A DNA stretch of 64,000 nt, from positions 109,037-173,036 of the forward strand of contig NZ_JAGGMI010000012.1 in assembly GCF_017875235.1 (NCBI RefSeq). Reading direction: 5' to 3'. Shown one piece after another: positions 1 through 9,252 of the stretch (positions are counted from its first letter, which is position 1; the number at the start of each line of letters is the position of its first letter). This stretch comes from Asticcacaulis solisilvae (GTDB lineage: Bacteria > Pseudomonadota > Alphaproteobacteria > Caulobacterales > Caulobacteraceae). A program made the translations under genes and the position numbers. The notes beneath the pieces were generated by a model, which worked only from the letters and a program-made list of their open reading frames with translations, made no database searches and was not told the origin of the DNA.

Positions 1-252
1 CTGATCGCCGACACGCCCGACGAACTGCACGTCTTCGCTCGTCGCATCGGCATGCGGCGCGAATGGTATCAGGGCGATCACTACGACATCCCCCTGCCCC
101 GCCGCCGCGACGCGATTGCCGCCGGCGCCATCGCCGTCACCTACCGCCAGTGCGGCATGATGCGGCGCCGGCAGGCCGTGGAAGGCCATTGCGGCGATCC
201 GGCCGATGCCGCGAGGTGGTACCGGCAGTGGCTGCGCCAGCGTAACCCTTAA
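1..252 (+). CDS. DUF4031 domain protein, C-terminal part
   Basis: The reading frame is open from base 1 to a TAA at 250-252, so the 5' end lies outside the window. The visible 83 residues show the core of the small DUF4031 family: an ADTPDELHVFARRIG stretch followed by a WYQGDHYDIPL block, then basic residues and an AIxxGAIxVTYRQ segment. DUF4031 proteins are about 90-110 residues long and of unknown function, so only the first 10-20 residues are missing. It converges on the methyltransferase gene, with which it overlaps by 4 bases at the stop codons, so it belongs to a different transcription unit from the T6SS genes. Family identity rests on motif memory; no function can be inferred. Confidence 0.75.
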   Translation: MIADTPDELHVFARRIGMRREWYQGDHYDIPLPRRRDAIAAGAIAVTYRQCGMMRRRQAVEGHCGDPADAARWYRQWLRQRNP

Positions 253-1646
253 GGCTGCAGCAGCCCGGACTCGACGACCATGGTCATGGCCGCCTCGAAG
301 CTCAACGCTTCCGAGGTCCAGCCGGCCTTCAGATCCACTACGTCACTTCGACCATCGAGGCCGAGTACAAAAGCCCGAGGTTCGTCCTCTGTAATGTTCT
401 GGGTGCGGTGATCAAGCGTGTACATCATCGGATAGCCCTGCCGGATCATGGCGCGCGCCAGCGCACTGACCTTCGGACGATCGCCGGGTGTATCCGAAAA
501 TGGCGCCGGTCCGCCATGCAGCTGAGTCAATCCGAAGTCGAACAGCCGGAACAGGGCGTGGGCATAGGGTTCCTGATCGGTCAGTTCATCGATCCGGAAA
601 CGGCGCGGCCAAGACGCGGACAGCTTGTCAAGTATCTCGGCCAAACCTTCGTTGGAGATGACGAACTCGCCGTCCTTCGAGGTGAATTTCTGGCCGTCGC
701 GCGTACAGCGCGCCGATACGTGTGACGACATGATCCGTGCCGGATCGAGGCGGCGTTCGGGCTTCGCCTCTGCCCGGACAAACAGGCTGTGGCGGAAGAA
801 CCGAACGATATCGTCGTCGCGGCGCTGGACGGCGGCGACGATGTCGCGGACCTTAGTGCTGTCGCCAGCTTCGCTGATAAAGCCGTCGGCCAGCAAGCCC
901 GGATGCGCTTCGTTCAGATATTGCATGCCATGATGCCCCGCGGCCTGCGCCATGTCGGTCAGGGATTGCGGCTCGAAACACGGCCCGAGTTCGTCGTGAT
1001 AGAGCACCTCCGGCGGCTTATCCAGCATGTTGGCCGCCTCCCCGCGCAGGCCGGTCTGAAGCGGACGATCATCGTCGCGCGGCGCGGCGTAGGCCGTCAG
1101 GAATTCCCTAGCCGCGGCGGTACGCTCAGCGTCGGGAAGACCTTCGACGTGGCGCAGGATCATGTCACGCAGCAGCTTGCGCACGTGGCCGCCGGGCAAG
1201 GCGTTATAGCTGATATACGCGACACCTTCAGCCGCCAGACACCGGCCGATGATTTTCCAGATCGCCTCGCGCACCGGCTCCGGCACCCAGGCATAGACGC
1301 CGTGCACAATGATATAGTCGAAGGTCTCGGTCAGGCTTTCCGCGGCGTCCAGAATATCGCCGACCTCGACGCGGACATTGGTAAGCCCGGCCTCCTTCAG
1401 CAGCGCCTGGCCGCGCGCGACGGCGCTGGCGGCCAGGTCGAAGTTAAGGAAACGCCCGTCCGGGTAGGCCGCCGCCATGGCGATGACATTGGCCCCGTCG
1501 CCGCCGCCGATTTCCAGTACGCGCGCCGTTTCGACCGGCGCCGCGTCAAGGCCGTGAATGCGCGCCATCAACGCCATCCGGTCAGGATGGGCGTGCGGAA
1601 AGATCATCGTCGGATAGGCGACGGAATCGTAGGTGGTTTCGGTCAC
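249..1646 (-). CDS. SAM-dependent methyltransferase with methyltransferase regulatory domain
   Basis: About 465 residues. The start is the GTG at 1646, whose last two bases belong to the TGA of the upstream lipase gene (GTGA overlap), so the two are translationally coupled; longer forms of this frame read through the lipase gene and are artefacts. Residues about 43-51 (VLEIGGGDG) are class I SAM motif I, followed by an acidic strand end FLNFD. Residues about 205-255 carry the pattern of the methyltransferase regulatory domain (LYHDELGPCFEP... HGMQYLNEAHP). Proteins with this pair of domains include rickettsial protein-lysine methyltransferases acting on outer-membrane proteins (family knowledge, from memory). 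Here it is the last gene of the tss operon, so it may modify a T6SS or surface protein; that is inference. No signal peptide is seen, so it is probably cytoplasmic. Confidence 0.8.
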   Translation of the reverse strand: MTETTYDSVAYPTMIFPHAHPDRMALMARIHGLDAAPVETARVLEIGGGDGANVIAMAAAYPDGRFLNFDLAASAVARGQALLKEAGLTNVRVEVGDILDAAESLTETFDYIIVHGVYAWVPEPVREAIWKIIGRCLAAEGVAYISYNALPGGHVRKLLRDMILRHVEGLPDAERTAAAREFLTAYAAPRDDDRPLQTGLRGEAANMLDKPPEVLYHDELGPCFEPQSLTDMAQAAGHHGMQYLNEAHPGLLADGFISEAGDSTKVRDIVAAVQRRDDDIVRFFRHSLFVRAEAKPERRLDPARIMSSHVSARCTRDGQKFTSKDGEFVISNEGLAEILDKLSASWPRRFRIDELTDQEPYAHALFRLFDFGLTQLHGGPAPFSDTPGDRPKVSALARAMIRQGYPMMYTLDHRTQNITEDEPRAFVLGLDGRSDVVDLKAGWTSEALSFEAAMTMVVESGLLQP

Positions 1647-2335
1647 GCCTTTAGCAGCGCCGGAGCGATGTCCTTCGCGCCGCAACCGTGGCTCAGCAGG
1701 ACCTTGTTCATTGTCGCCATGCGGTGCTCGGTCAATGGATTCATGGATGTCCCGGCGATACGCAGAACCTCTCCGTAGTGAACGCCGATCTTGCTGACGA
1801 CATCGTTGCTCAGGCAGACGTTCAACCCCTGGACGGTATGGAATGCCGACTTGACGTCCCGCATCGCCTGCATGGGGTGGCGGATGGCGCTGGCCAGCAT
1901 GCCCGCCGTCCTGACCGCCGTCATGGCGACACTGGCGTCGGCGATATTGCGCGACGCAAAGACCCCCACGCCGGGCGCGTTGAACGTCACCATGGGAAGT
2001 CGCTTGCGGTTGGCGACAACCTGAGCGATCGCCCCACCTAGGGAATGTCCACACAGGACGATGTTCTGCCCCGCGAACTGTTCCACAAACGCTTCGCCCG
2101 CGGAAAAGTAAGAGGTATTCATTCCGGTACCGAGCTTGAGATCGGCGATCGCATCCATTTTTTGCGCCGTACCACGGAACGCAACGACGATACAGCCGCG
2201 GCCTGAATAGGCCGATGCCTGGAAGCCATTAAGCGCCCCCGCCGCTGCTCGCCGACTGATACAGCCGAACGCCGTGGGGTTGGGGCCGTCCTCATAGACG
2301 GCCTCCGCAAGCAGACCCAGTTCACGTATCAGCAT
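1643..2335 (-). CDS. class 3 lipase-like alpha/beta hydrolase, candidate T6SS lipase effector
   Basis: 230 residues with the nucleophile elbow GHSLGG (Ser98) after a hydrophobic strand (NIVLC), an AFRGT oxyanion-type segment at 52-56, and the TFNAPG segment at 117-122 typical of class 3 lipases. Asp178 (SNDVV) and His204 (LTEHR) are well placed to complete a Ser-Asp-His triad. There is no signal peptide. The gene starts 20 bases after clpV in the same direction and overlaps the downstream methyltransferase by 4 bases. A leaderless lipase in a T6SS operon suggests a phospholipase effector of the Tle kind, delivered by Hcp or VgrG. It is much shorter than most described Tle proteins, and an intracellular role is possible. 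No obvious immunity lipoprotein lies beside it. Confidence 0.7.
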   Translation of the reverse strand: MLIRELGLLAEAVYEDGPNPTAFGCISRRAAAGALNGFQASAYSGRGCIVVAFRGTAQKMDAIADLKLGTGMNTSYFSAGEAFVEQFAGQNIVLCGHSLGGAIAQVVANRKRLPMVTFNAPGVGVFASRNIADASVAMTAVRTAGMLASAIRHPMQAMRDVKSAFHTVQGLNVCLSNDVVSKIGVHYGEVLRIAGTSMNPLTEHRMATMNKVLLSHGCGAKDIAPALLKA

Positions 2336-2355
2336 GGCTGATCCTCCGAAAAATG

Positions 2356-5013
2356 TCAGGAGAAGCTGTAGGTAAACCCGCTGGCGCCGTCGCCGACGCC
2401 GACATCGATGGACGTGACCTCTTCGCCGTTCATCTGCTTTTCGAGCAGGGCGATCGACAGTTCCGGCAGCATGGTATTGGTCAGGATGGCGTCGATGACC
2501 CGGCCGCCCGACGCCACCTCGTTGCAGCGCGACACGATCAGGTCGACGACCTCCTGGCTGTAGTTGAAGGCGATGCCATGGTTTTCCTGGATGCGCTTCT
2601 TGACGCGGTCGATCTGCAGCTTGACGATGCCTTGCAGCATCTTCGGCGACAGCGGGAAGTAGGGTAGCACAAGCAGGCGGCCCAGCAGCGCCGGCGGGAA
2701 GACTTTCAGCAGCTCGGGACGCAGGGCGTCGGCCAGGCTTTCCGGATCGGGCTTCATCTCCTCGTCTTCGGACAGCGTCGTGATCAGGTCGGTGCCGACG
2801 TTCGAGGTCAAAAGGATCAGGGTGTTCTTGAAGTCGATGTGCCGGCCTTCGGAATCGTTCATGAAGCCCTTGTCGAAGACCTGGAAGAACATCTCGTGGA
2901 CGTCCGGGTGGGCCTTTTCGACCTCATCGAGCAGGACGACGCTGTAGGGACGGCGGCGAACCGCTTCGGTCAGCACCCCGCCCTGGCCGTAGCCGACATA
3001 GCCCGCCGGTGCGCCTTTCAGCGTCGAGACGGTATGGGCTTCCTGGAATTCGGACATGTTGATGACGATCATCGAATCGTCGCCCGAGTAGAGCAGTTCC
3101 GACAGGACGTGCGCGGTTTCGGTCTTGCCGACGCCCGACGGGCCACACAGCATGAAGACGCCGACCGGTTTGTTCGGATTGTCGAGCTTGGCGCGGCTGG
3201 TCTTGATGCGCTTGGCCAGGGCGTCCATGGCGTGGTCCTGGCCGATGACGCGTTCCTTCAGGCGGTCCGCGATTTCCAGCACACTCTTGATCTCGTCCTT
3301 GACCATGCGGCCGACAGGGATGCCGGTCCAGTCGGCGATGACGGCCGAGACGGCATCGGCATCAACGACGGCAAAGACCATCGGGGTGTCACCGGCCGCA
3401 TCGCGCATGGCGGCAATGGCCGTATCGAGCGCAGCCTTTAACGGGGTTTCATCCACCGGCTCGGCGCCGTCTTCGGCCGGGGCTCGCGCTTCCTCGAGGG
3501 CAGCCCGGGCGGCACGTACGCCTTCAAGGGCAGCCTTTTCGGCGTCCCACTTGGCGGTCACTTCGGCCAGTGACGCTTCAGCCTCGGCCAAAGCTTCCTT
3601 CAGCTTCGGACCGCGATCGTCGCTCCGGTACTGGCCGGCCAGTTCGCGCGCGGCGATCTCGATTTCGACATTGAGCAGCTCGACCTTGCGGCGGCGGTCC
3701 TCGACGGCGGCGGGCGTGGCGTGCTGGGATACCGCGACGCGGGCGCACGCCGTGTCGAGCAGGCTGACCGCCTTGTCCGGCAACTGACGCGCCGGCACAT
3801 AGCGCTGCGACAGCTTGACGGCCGCTTCGACGGCTTCGTCGAGCAGAACGATCTGGTGATGCTTTTCCATCATCGGCGCGACCGAACGCAACATAGCGAT
3901 GGCGTTGTTGGTTTCCGGTTCGCCGACATCGACCGTCTGGAAGCGGCGGGTCATCGCCGGATCCTTTTCGAAGTATTGGCGGTATTCGGCATAGGTGGTG
4001 GCGGCGATGGTGCGCAGGCGTCCGCGCGCCAGGGCCGGCTTCAGCAGGTTGGCGGCGTCGCCCGTCCCGGCCTGGCCACCGGCGCCGATCAGGGTGTGTG
4101 CTTCGTCGATGAACAGGATGATGGGTTTCGGCGAAGCTTCGACCTCGTCGATCACTTGCCTGAGACGCTTTTCGAACTCGCCCTTGACGCTGGCACCAGC
4201 CTGCAGCAGGCCGATGTCGAGCGCGCGCAGGGTGACGTCCTTCAGCTGCGGCGGCACATCGCCATCAACGATGCGGCGAGCGAAACCCTCTGCCACAGCC
4301 GTCTTGCCGACGCCGGCTTCACCAATCAGGATCGGGTTGTTCTGGCGGCGGCGCAGCAGGATATCGACGACCTGGCGGATTTCGGCGTCGCGGCCGACGA
4401 TCTTGTCGATCGCGCCGGTGCGGGCGCGTTCGGTCAGGTCGACGGAGAACTTGGCCAGGGCCTCGCCCTCACCCACCGGTCCTGCTCCATCGGCGGAACC
4501 GCCGCCAACGCTTGAGACCGTGTCGACCGTCGTCTGTTCGGTGGAAGACGCGACGATCTTCTCGAAGGTCTCACCCAGCTTGTCGACGCCGATCTTGCGG
4601 AATTCGCCCGAGATATTGCCGAGCGCGTTTTTCAGCGTCGGGGTCTTCAGCATACCATAGATCAGATGGCCGGTGCGGACACGGTTGGCCGAGAATTGCA
4701 GCGAGGCATAGAGCCAGCCCTTTTCGATCGCTTCCTCGATCTGCGGCGAAAAGTCGGAAATGGCAGTGGCGCCGCGCGGCAGGGCGTCCAGCGCGGCGAC
4801 CACATCGCGCGCCAACTGGGTATCGTCCATGTTGAAGCCGGTACGGATGGCCGCTACGTCATTGCGCGGATCCTGCAGCATGACGTGGACCCAATGGACC
4901 AGCTCGACATAGGGGTTGCCGCGCATTTTGCAGAAGCTGGTGGCCGTTTCGATGGCCTTCAGCGCCGTGGGGTTCAACCGCCCGAACAGCGATGACCTGC
5001 TAATTTCCGCCAT
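2356..5013 (-). CDS. tssH: T6SS sheath-disassembly ATPase ClpV (TssH)
   Basis: 885 residues, usual for ClpV. An N-terminal Clp-N domain (about 1-150) is followed by a flexible Gly-rich linker (about 168-183), AAA+ domain 1 with Walker A GEAGVGKT (231-238) and Walker B ILFIDEAH, the coiled middle region, and AAA+ domain 2 with Walker A GPSGVGKT (about 622) and a VLLDEVEKAHP Walker B. ClpV hexamers recognise contracted TssB/TssC sheaths in the cytoplasm, thread the TssC N-terminus and recycle the subunits. The protein could be confused with ClpB, but the N-terminus (SLFGRLNPTALKAIETA) and the location among tss genes settle it as TssH. It starts 30 bases after tssG and is followed 20 bases later by the lipase. 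Confidence 0.97.
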   Translation of the reverse strand: MAEISRSSLFGRLNPTALKAIETATSFCKMRGNPYVELVHWVHVMLQDPRNDVAAIRTGFNMDDTQLARDVVAALDALPRGATAISDFSPQIEEAIEKGWLYASLQFSANRVRTGHLIYGMLKTPTLKNALGNISGEFRKIGVDKLGETFEKIVASSTEQTTVDTVSSVGGGSADGAGPVGEGEALAKFSVDLTERARTGAIDKIVGRDAEIRQVVDILLRRRQNNPILIGEAGVGKTAVAEGFARRIVDGDVPPQLKDVTLRALDIGLLQAGASVKGEFEKRLRQVIDEVEASPKPIILFIDEAHTLIGAGGQAGTGDAANLLKPALARGRLRTIAATTYAEYRQYFEKDPAMTRRFQTVDVGEPETNNAIAMLRSVAPMMEKHHQIVLLDEAVEAAVKLSQRYVPARQLPDKAVSLLDTACARVAVSQHATPAAVEDRRRKVELLNVEIEIAARELAGQYRSDDRGPKLKEALAEAEASLAEVTAKWDAEKAALEGVRAARAALEEARAPAEDGAEPVDETPLKAALDTAIAAMRDAAGDTPMVFAVVDADAVSAVIADWTGIPVGRMVKDEIKSVLEIADRLKERVIGQDHAMDALAKRIKTSRAKLDNPNKPVGVFMLCGPSGVGKTETAHVLSELLYSGDDSMIVINMSEFQEAHTVSTLKGAPAGYVGYGQGGVLTEAVRRRPYSVVLLDEVEKAHPDVHEMFFQVFDKGFMNDSEGRHIDFKNTLILLTSNVGTDLITTLSEDEEMKPDPESLADALRPELLKVFPPALLGRLLVLPYFPLSPKMLQGIVKLQIDRVKKRIQENHGIAFNYSQEVVDLIVSRCNEVASGGRVIDAILTNTMLPELSIALLEKQMNGEEVTSIDVGVGDGASGFTYSFS

Positions 5014-5043
5014 AACCTTAGCCCTTCCCTAATCCCTGTAATT

Positions 5044-6081
5044 TCAATGTATCGTAGTTTCAGCCGCACGCGGCTTTGCGGCCTGGCGCCGCACAATGGT
5101 GTCGCGCCGGATACCGTTCGAAGCCTTGGGCGCCAGCCAGCTGGTCCAGCCCAGCCGGCCACGGCCATCCAGCTTGAGCGGCGGCGCCTTGGCGTCCTCC
5201 ATCTCCAGCGCGATGTCCCATTCCAGGTGCTGCGGCGCAAAGGCGTCCAGCGCCTCGGCCACGATGGCGAAGCGCGATCCTGTCGGCAGCAGACTTTCGT
5301 ACTCGCGCAATGTATTGACGCGAATGACGATGCGGAAGGCGTCCGACGCCGTGCGCACCCGCCCGCCCAGAAGCATGTCGCCGCCGAGCTGGGCATAGGA
5401 CTGGCCCAGCCGCGTGCGGTCTTCGGGTTCGATGTCGCGCCAGCGCGGCTGAAATTCCAGTACCCGGACCTTCTGCCTCAGCAGGTGCGACAGGGCGTCC
5501 TCGATACCGCCGGCATTGCGCCGCGACGCGAACAGGCTGGCATAATGCAGGCGCGCCCGCGCCGGAAAGGCCGAGCGGTCGCCGGCACCTTCGGCAGCGC
5601 CAGTTACCGCCGCGATATAGGCGGCGAAGCGGTCGTCGCCGGGCCGGTCCGCCATCGGCGCGGGCTGGCTGTCCGCCCAGGCGCGATAGAAGAACTGCAA
5701 CATGCGGTTGGACAGCATGTCGAAGAAGCGGCCCACGGGGCGGCTTGTGGCATACTTTTTTTCGTACAGGACGAACTCGGACATGTGGATGGGCAAGGGC
5801 CCCATCGGCCCCGTGAGGCCCAGCCAGTAGCCGCTGACCCGCGCGCGACCGCCCTTAATCTCCACCTCATCCAGCGTGCTGTCGGCAAAGCCCAGCGACG
5901 GCGATTGCGCCAGATCCACGACGTTTTGTGACGGCAGGCGGGCCCGGCCGACGCGCGGCAGGCCATGGGCGCGCGCTTCCGCGCCCCGCAAAAGGGCGAA
6001 CAGACCCCAGCGCCGGACCATCCCGGCGGCCTGGGCCAGGAAGTTCAGATGTTGTGCTGACGGCCTGTCCGGGGCGGCCAT
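5044..6081 (-). CDS. tssG: T6SS baseplate wedge subunit TssG
   Basis: 345 residues, matching the ImpH/VasB (TssG) family in length and in the typical segments VVDLAQSPSLGFADSTLDEV (about 53-72) and GLTGPMGPLPIHMSE, which is the family hallmark. TssG forms the cytoplasmic baseplate wedge with two TssF copies and one TssE and contacts TssK. The first codons overlap the end of tssF by 37 bases, so translational coupling of the two wedge partners is likely. No signal peptide or membrane segment is seen, as expected. Confidence 0.95.
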   Translation of the reverse strand: MAAPDRPSAQHLNFLAQAAGMVRRWGLFALLRGAEARAHGLPRVGRARLPSQNVVDLAQSPSLGFADSTLDEVEIKGGRARVSGYWLGLTGPMGPLPIHMSEFVLYEKKYATSRPVGRFFDMLSNRMLQFFYRAWADSQPAPMADRPGDDRFAAYIAAVTGAAEGAGDRSAFPARARLHYASLFASRRNAGGIEDALSHLLRQKVRVLEFQPRWRDIEPEDRTRLGQSYAQLGGDMLLGGRVRTASDAFRIVIRVNTLREYESLLPTGSRFAIVAEALDAFAPQHLEWDIALEMEDAKAPPLKLDGRGRLGWTSWLAPKASNGIRRDTIVRRQAAKPRAAETTIH

Positions 6082-7907
6082 TTGACAAACACTCCTTCGA
6101 CGGGGGACTCAAACTCGCACTCGGTGAAACTGTTGATCGTGGTGAATTCGGCCAGGAAACGCTCCAGCACAGCCGAAAAAACGAACAGGCGCGCCCGGTC
6201 AAAGGCGCCGTCATCCAGGCGGATGCGGATATGCTGGCCCGAAGCCACCGCCATGCGGTCACCCCCTGGAACGCGCCGCGACACCCGCCGCGACGACACA
6301 TTCAGGATGCCGTCGATCTGGCGCCGCGACGAGGCGTCGTCCTGGCGGCCATACAATGTCAGGTGATCGCGCAGCAGGGACGGATCGCCGTCGGGCTGGT
6401 TGACCAGGGTGGTATAGTTCGGCGTCAGGTGGCCGATGATCCTCCAGGCGGCGTCGTGCATGCCCAGCGGCGGACGCGGACGCGTCGGCGCCCGCACGAC
6501 GGTGGCGGCGCGCACCGGCAGGCCCGCGACGTTGAAATGGTTCTCGCCACGGAAGGTCAGGGTTTCCGGCAGTTCGCGGTTGGTGACCAGGGCGCGCACG
6601 GCCAGTTCGTGCACATTGTCAATAATGTCGGGATTGCCCGGCGCCGTTAGACTGAGCCAGGTCTCGGTGCCGACATAGTCGCTGGTCCGGCGCACGCGCT
6701 GCTCGCGCGTCGACAGCCGGCGGGCCTTAAGGCGCGTAGCGTAGAACAGGGCATTTCGCCAGTCATAAAGCAACGCGCCGAAGGCATAGAGCGGAGCGAC
6801 CGTACTGGGGTCGGAATTGTCCTTGCCGAAGGCCTTGACGTCGAGAATTCGGAAGACTTCGAAATCGATCGGCTTCGCCCGGTCCGGAATGACGTGGTAT
6901 TCGTGCTCGTACGGCTTGATCTCGACGCGGCCCAGCTGCTTTTCGAACAGGTTGATGGCCGGCGTGGCGAACAGGCGGAAGTTCGACGGCGTCAGCGCAC
7001 CATTCAGGGTCGGAACGGCGCGCGAAAACAGGAAGACGACGTCGCACGACGTACCTGACGCCGCGAAAGCCTTGTCCAGGCCGTCCACGCCGACGAACAG
7101 GAAGCGTTCCGGACAGGCGAAATACTCCGTGAGCAGGCGATAGCCCCGGAACGAGCGCACTTCCGCGGGCAGAAGCGCTTCATCGTCGCCGAAGCCCACC
7201 TGCACGGGTCGCGGCAGGTCGATCCAGCCGCCCGCCCCTGCGCCCGACTCGGCATCGCGCGCCACGACGGCGATGGTTTCGCCCGCCATCTGGCGGTAAA
7301 GCTCGCCCGGAACGGTTTCGGAACCGTCGAGATAGAGGCTGATCAGGCCGGGAATGAGTTTGTTCAGCTCAACGCCCGGATTGGCGGTAAAACGCAGACG
7401 TAAGCCGGCCTCGGCCTTGAAACGCGTTCCGGCGGCAAACGGTGCCACGGCGGCGCGCGAGCCTAAATACTCGGCCTGGCTAATCTTGATCGGCCACAGG
7501 GTTACGTCGTGGGCGGTGCGGAAGATCACCGGCGTATTCTGGTCCGACGCTTGCGCGGTAATCTCAGTCCCGCGCGGAACCTGCGTGCCGGTGATCAGGC
7601 CCGGATCACCTTCCTTGCCCTCGAAGGCGGTGATGCAGATCGCCGGCGTCGGTGCCATGTAATGCGGCTGGATCGCCTGCAGCAGGTGCTGGGTGAATTC
7701 GGGATACTGGTCCTGCTGCTTGAGCTGGACGCGCGCCGACAGGAAGGCCACGCCCTCCAGCAGCCGTTCGACATAGGGGTCGGGATCGGTCGGCGTCTTC
7801 AGGCCCAGCCGGCCGGCCACCGCCTCGTGCTCCTCGCCGAACTCGCGCGCGCTTTCGCGCAAGTAGGCCAGTTCGTCATTATAGGCTTTTAGCAGACGCG
7901 GATCCAT
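6045..7907 (-). CDS. tssF: T6SS baseplate wedge subunit TssF
   Basis: 620 residues, the usual TssF (ImpG/VasA) size. The N-terminus (MDPRLLKAYNDELAYLRE) followed by EEHEAVAGRLGL and DPYVERLLEGVAFL is diagnostic of the family. TssF forms the major part of the baseplate wedge with TssG and TssE, on which the sheath and the Hcp tube polymerise. The gene begins 3 bases after the tssE stop and overlaps tssG by 37 bases, so this is a tightly packed operon. Nothing unusual was seen in the coding sequence. Confidence 0.96.
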   Translation of the reverse strand: MDPRLLKAYNDELAYLRESAREFGEEHEAVAGRLGLKTPTDPDPYVERLLEGVAFLSARVQLKQQDQYPEFTQHLLQAIQPHYMAPTPAICITAFEGKEGDPGLITGTQVPRGTEITAQASDQNTPVIFRTAHDVTLWPIKISQAEYLGSRAAVAPFAAGTRFKAEAGLRLRFTANPGVELNKLIPGLISLYLDGSETVPGELYRQMAGETIAVVARDAESGAGAGGWIDLPRPVQVGFGDDEALLPAEVRSFRGYRLLTEYFACPERFLFVGVDGLDKAFAASGTSCDVVFLFSRAVPTLNGALTPSNFRLFATPAINLFEKQLGRVEIKPYEHEYHVIPDRAKPIDFEVFRILDVKAFGKDNSDPSTVAPLYAFGALLYDWRNALFYATRLKARRLSTREQRVRRTSDYVGTETWLSLTAPGNPDIIDNVHELAVRALVTNRELPETLTFRGENHFNVAGLPVRAATVVRAPTRPRPPLGMHDAAWRIIGHLTPNYTTLVNQPDGDPSLLRDHLTLYGRQDDASSRRQIDGILNVSSRRVSRRVPGGDRMAVASGQHIRIRLDDGAFDRARLFVFSAVLERFLAEFTTINSFTECEFESPVEGVFVKWPPRTGRQHNI

Positions 7908-7910
7908 CGC

Positions 7911-8438
7911 CTAGTCTCTAATCGTGACGGTCGCCGAGTCGGCTTCGACATCGGTCTTGAAGTTGATGGGAATGGCCTGGACGGCGGACGTGATGTCGCC
8001 GTGGATAATGTAGGTGACGCGGTTTTCGCGCTCACGATCCGACGGTTCGACGTGCAGGCTGTCCGGACTGATGCGCGGCTCGTAGGCCTTGACGGCTGCC
8101 TGGATGTCGCGGGCGCGCTGGGTCACCGCCCGCTGGGTATAGGACTTTCCCGCCAGGTCGGTCACACCATAGTTCAGAACCGAGGTCCTGATTTCCGGAT
8201 ACGGCGTCAAATCGAAACCCGACGACAGGCTGACCGTATTGAGCAGCCAGTACAGGTCGCGCTTGATGGTGTCGCGCAGGGCGGCCTCAGTGAAGCGCTC
8301 CAGGCGTGGCACGGAATAGTGCTTCATCGACTCGCGCGACAGTTCGGCCATGGTGCTGTCATCACGCAGACCCGGCATGTCGAGATCGGCCGACAGCTTG
8401 TCGAACAGGGAGGGATTCAACCGCTCGGCTATGGCCAT
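7911..8438 (-). CDS. tssE: T6SS baseplate protein TssE (gp25-like)
   Basis: About 175 residues from the ATG at 8438 (MAIAERLNPSLFDKL). A longer start at 8462 would overlap tagJ by 14 bases and is a possible alternative. The region TIKRDLYWLLNTVSL followed by YPEIRTSVLNYGVTDL is the gp25/GPW lysozyme-like signature of TssE. The protein joins the TssF-TssG wedge and helps nucleate sheath assembly; despite the name it has no lysozyme activity in characterised systems. The gene sits between tagJ and tssF, the usual order in this T6SS subtype. Confidence 0.92.
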   Translation of the reverse strand: MAIAERLNPSLFDKLSADLDMPGLRDDSTMAELSRESMKHYSVPRLERFTEAALRDTIKRDLYWLLNTVSLSSGFDLTPYPEIRTSVLNYGVTDLAGKSYTQRAVTQRARDIQAAVKAYEPRISPDSLHVEPSDRERENRVTYIIHGDITSAVQAIPINFKTDVEADSATVTIRD

Positions 8439-8448
8439 GGCGCGCGCC

Positions 8449-9237
8449 TTACCGGAATTCAAGTTTGCGCAGCGACAGGAGGTCGCGCTCGTCCCCGCTG
8501 GAAAGGTTGAGGATATGTTGCCCCAGGCCGGTCACGCCGTTATCGGTCTCGATCCAGCGCGTTGACCGCGCCAGAACGTCGTTGACGTCATCGCTTTGCT
8601 CGCTGCCCGGATAGCGGACCGGCAGGAAGCCCGCGACCGACTGGCCGCTCTTGAAGCCGATCTGCACCGGATACCACAACATGTCGCGCAGATCTTTTGC
8701 ACCTTCGCTCTTCACATATTGCAGCGTGTCGAAGGTGATCAGCCCCCACTTGCCAGCGATGATGGCTTCGAGTGCCGGACCGAAGCGGCTGTCCGCATCG
8801 GCGATCCAGTCGAACTCAACACCGTCCAGTGTGCCAGGCGTATCGGGCGCCGCGGCAAAGGCGCGTTCCCGCGCCTCGGCCGCCGCATCCATTCGTCCCG
8901 CCAGTTCGTGACCCAGCGCCGCCGCCAGATCGGCGGCCCAGGGCTGAGACTTCGTCAGCAGGGCCACAGGGGCCTTGCCGGCGAAAACCTCGGCGCGCAG
9001 GGCCTCCGCCTCGATCGCCTGACCGTAGGCGGTGCTCAGCATCATGGCGTCGGGCGACAACTGCGCCAGGGCATTCAACTGGGCGCGCGCCTTCGTCCAC
9101 TCGCCTGACAGGGCAAGCAACTGGAAGAGAAACATCCGGGCTTCGACATTGCCGGGTGTCTTTTTGACCAGTTCGACGAGTTCGGCCCGCGCCCCGTTCA
9201 GGTCGCCCTGACGCAATAGGGTCTCGGCAGAAGACAT
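8449..9237 (-). CDS. tagJ: T6SS accessory protein TagJ (ImpE/SciE type)
   Basis: 262 residues. The N-terminal half is TPR-like (MSSAETLLRQGDLNGARAEL, then VEARMFLFQLLALSGEW), as in ImpE/SciE proteins. The C-terminal half contains the family pattern LEAIIAGKWGLITFDTL ... RDMLWYPVQIGFKSG. TagJ binds TssB and modulates recruitment of ClpV to the sheath in the systems where it has been studied; it marks the T6SS subclade that shares this gene order. It lies 15 bases after hcp and runs into tssE. Confidence 0.92.
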   Translation of the reverse strand: MSSAETLLRQGDLNGARAELVELVKKTPGNVEARMFLFQLLALSGEWTKARAQLNALAQLSPDAMMLSTAYGQAIEAEALRAEVFAGKAPVALLTKSQPWAADLAAALGHELAGRMDAAAEARERAFAAAPDTPGTLDGVEFDWIADADSRFGPALEAIIAGKWGLITFDTLQYVKSEGAKDLRDMLWYPVQIGFKSGQSVAGFLPVRYPGSEQSDDVNDVLARSTRWIETDNGVTGLGQHILNLSSGDERDLLSLRKLEFR

Positions 9238-9252
9238 ACCTTTTACTTGGCC

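Noticed and set aside
1647..2054. N-terminal extension of the methyltransferase frame
   Set aside because: It lies entirely inside the lipase gene in another frame; the GTG at 1646 in a GTGA overlap gives a product of normal family length.
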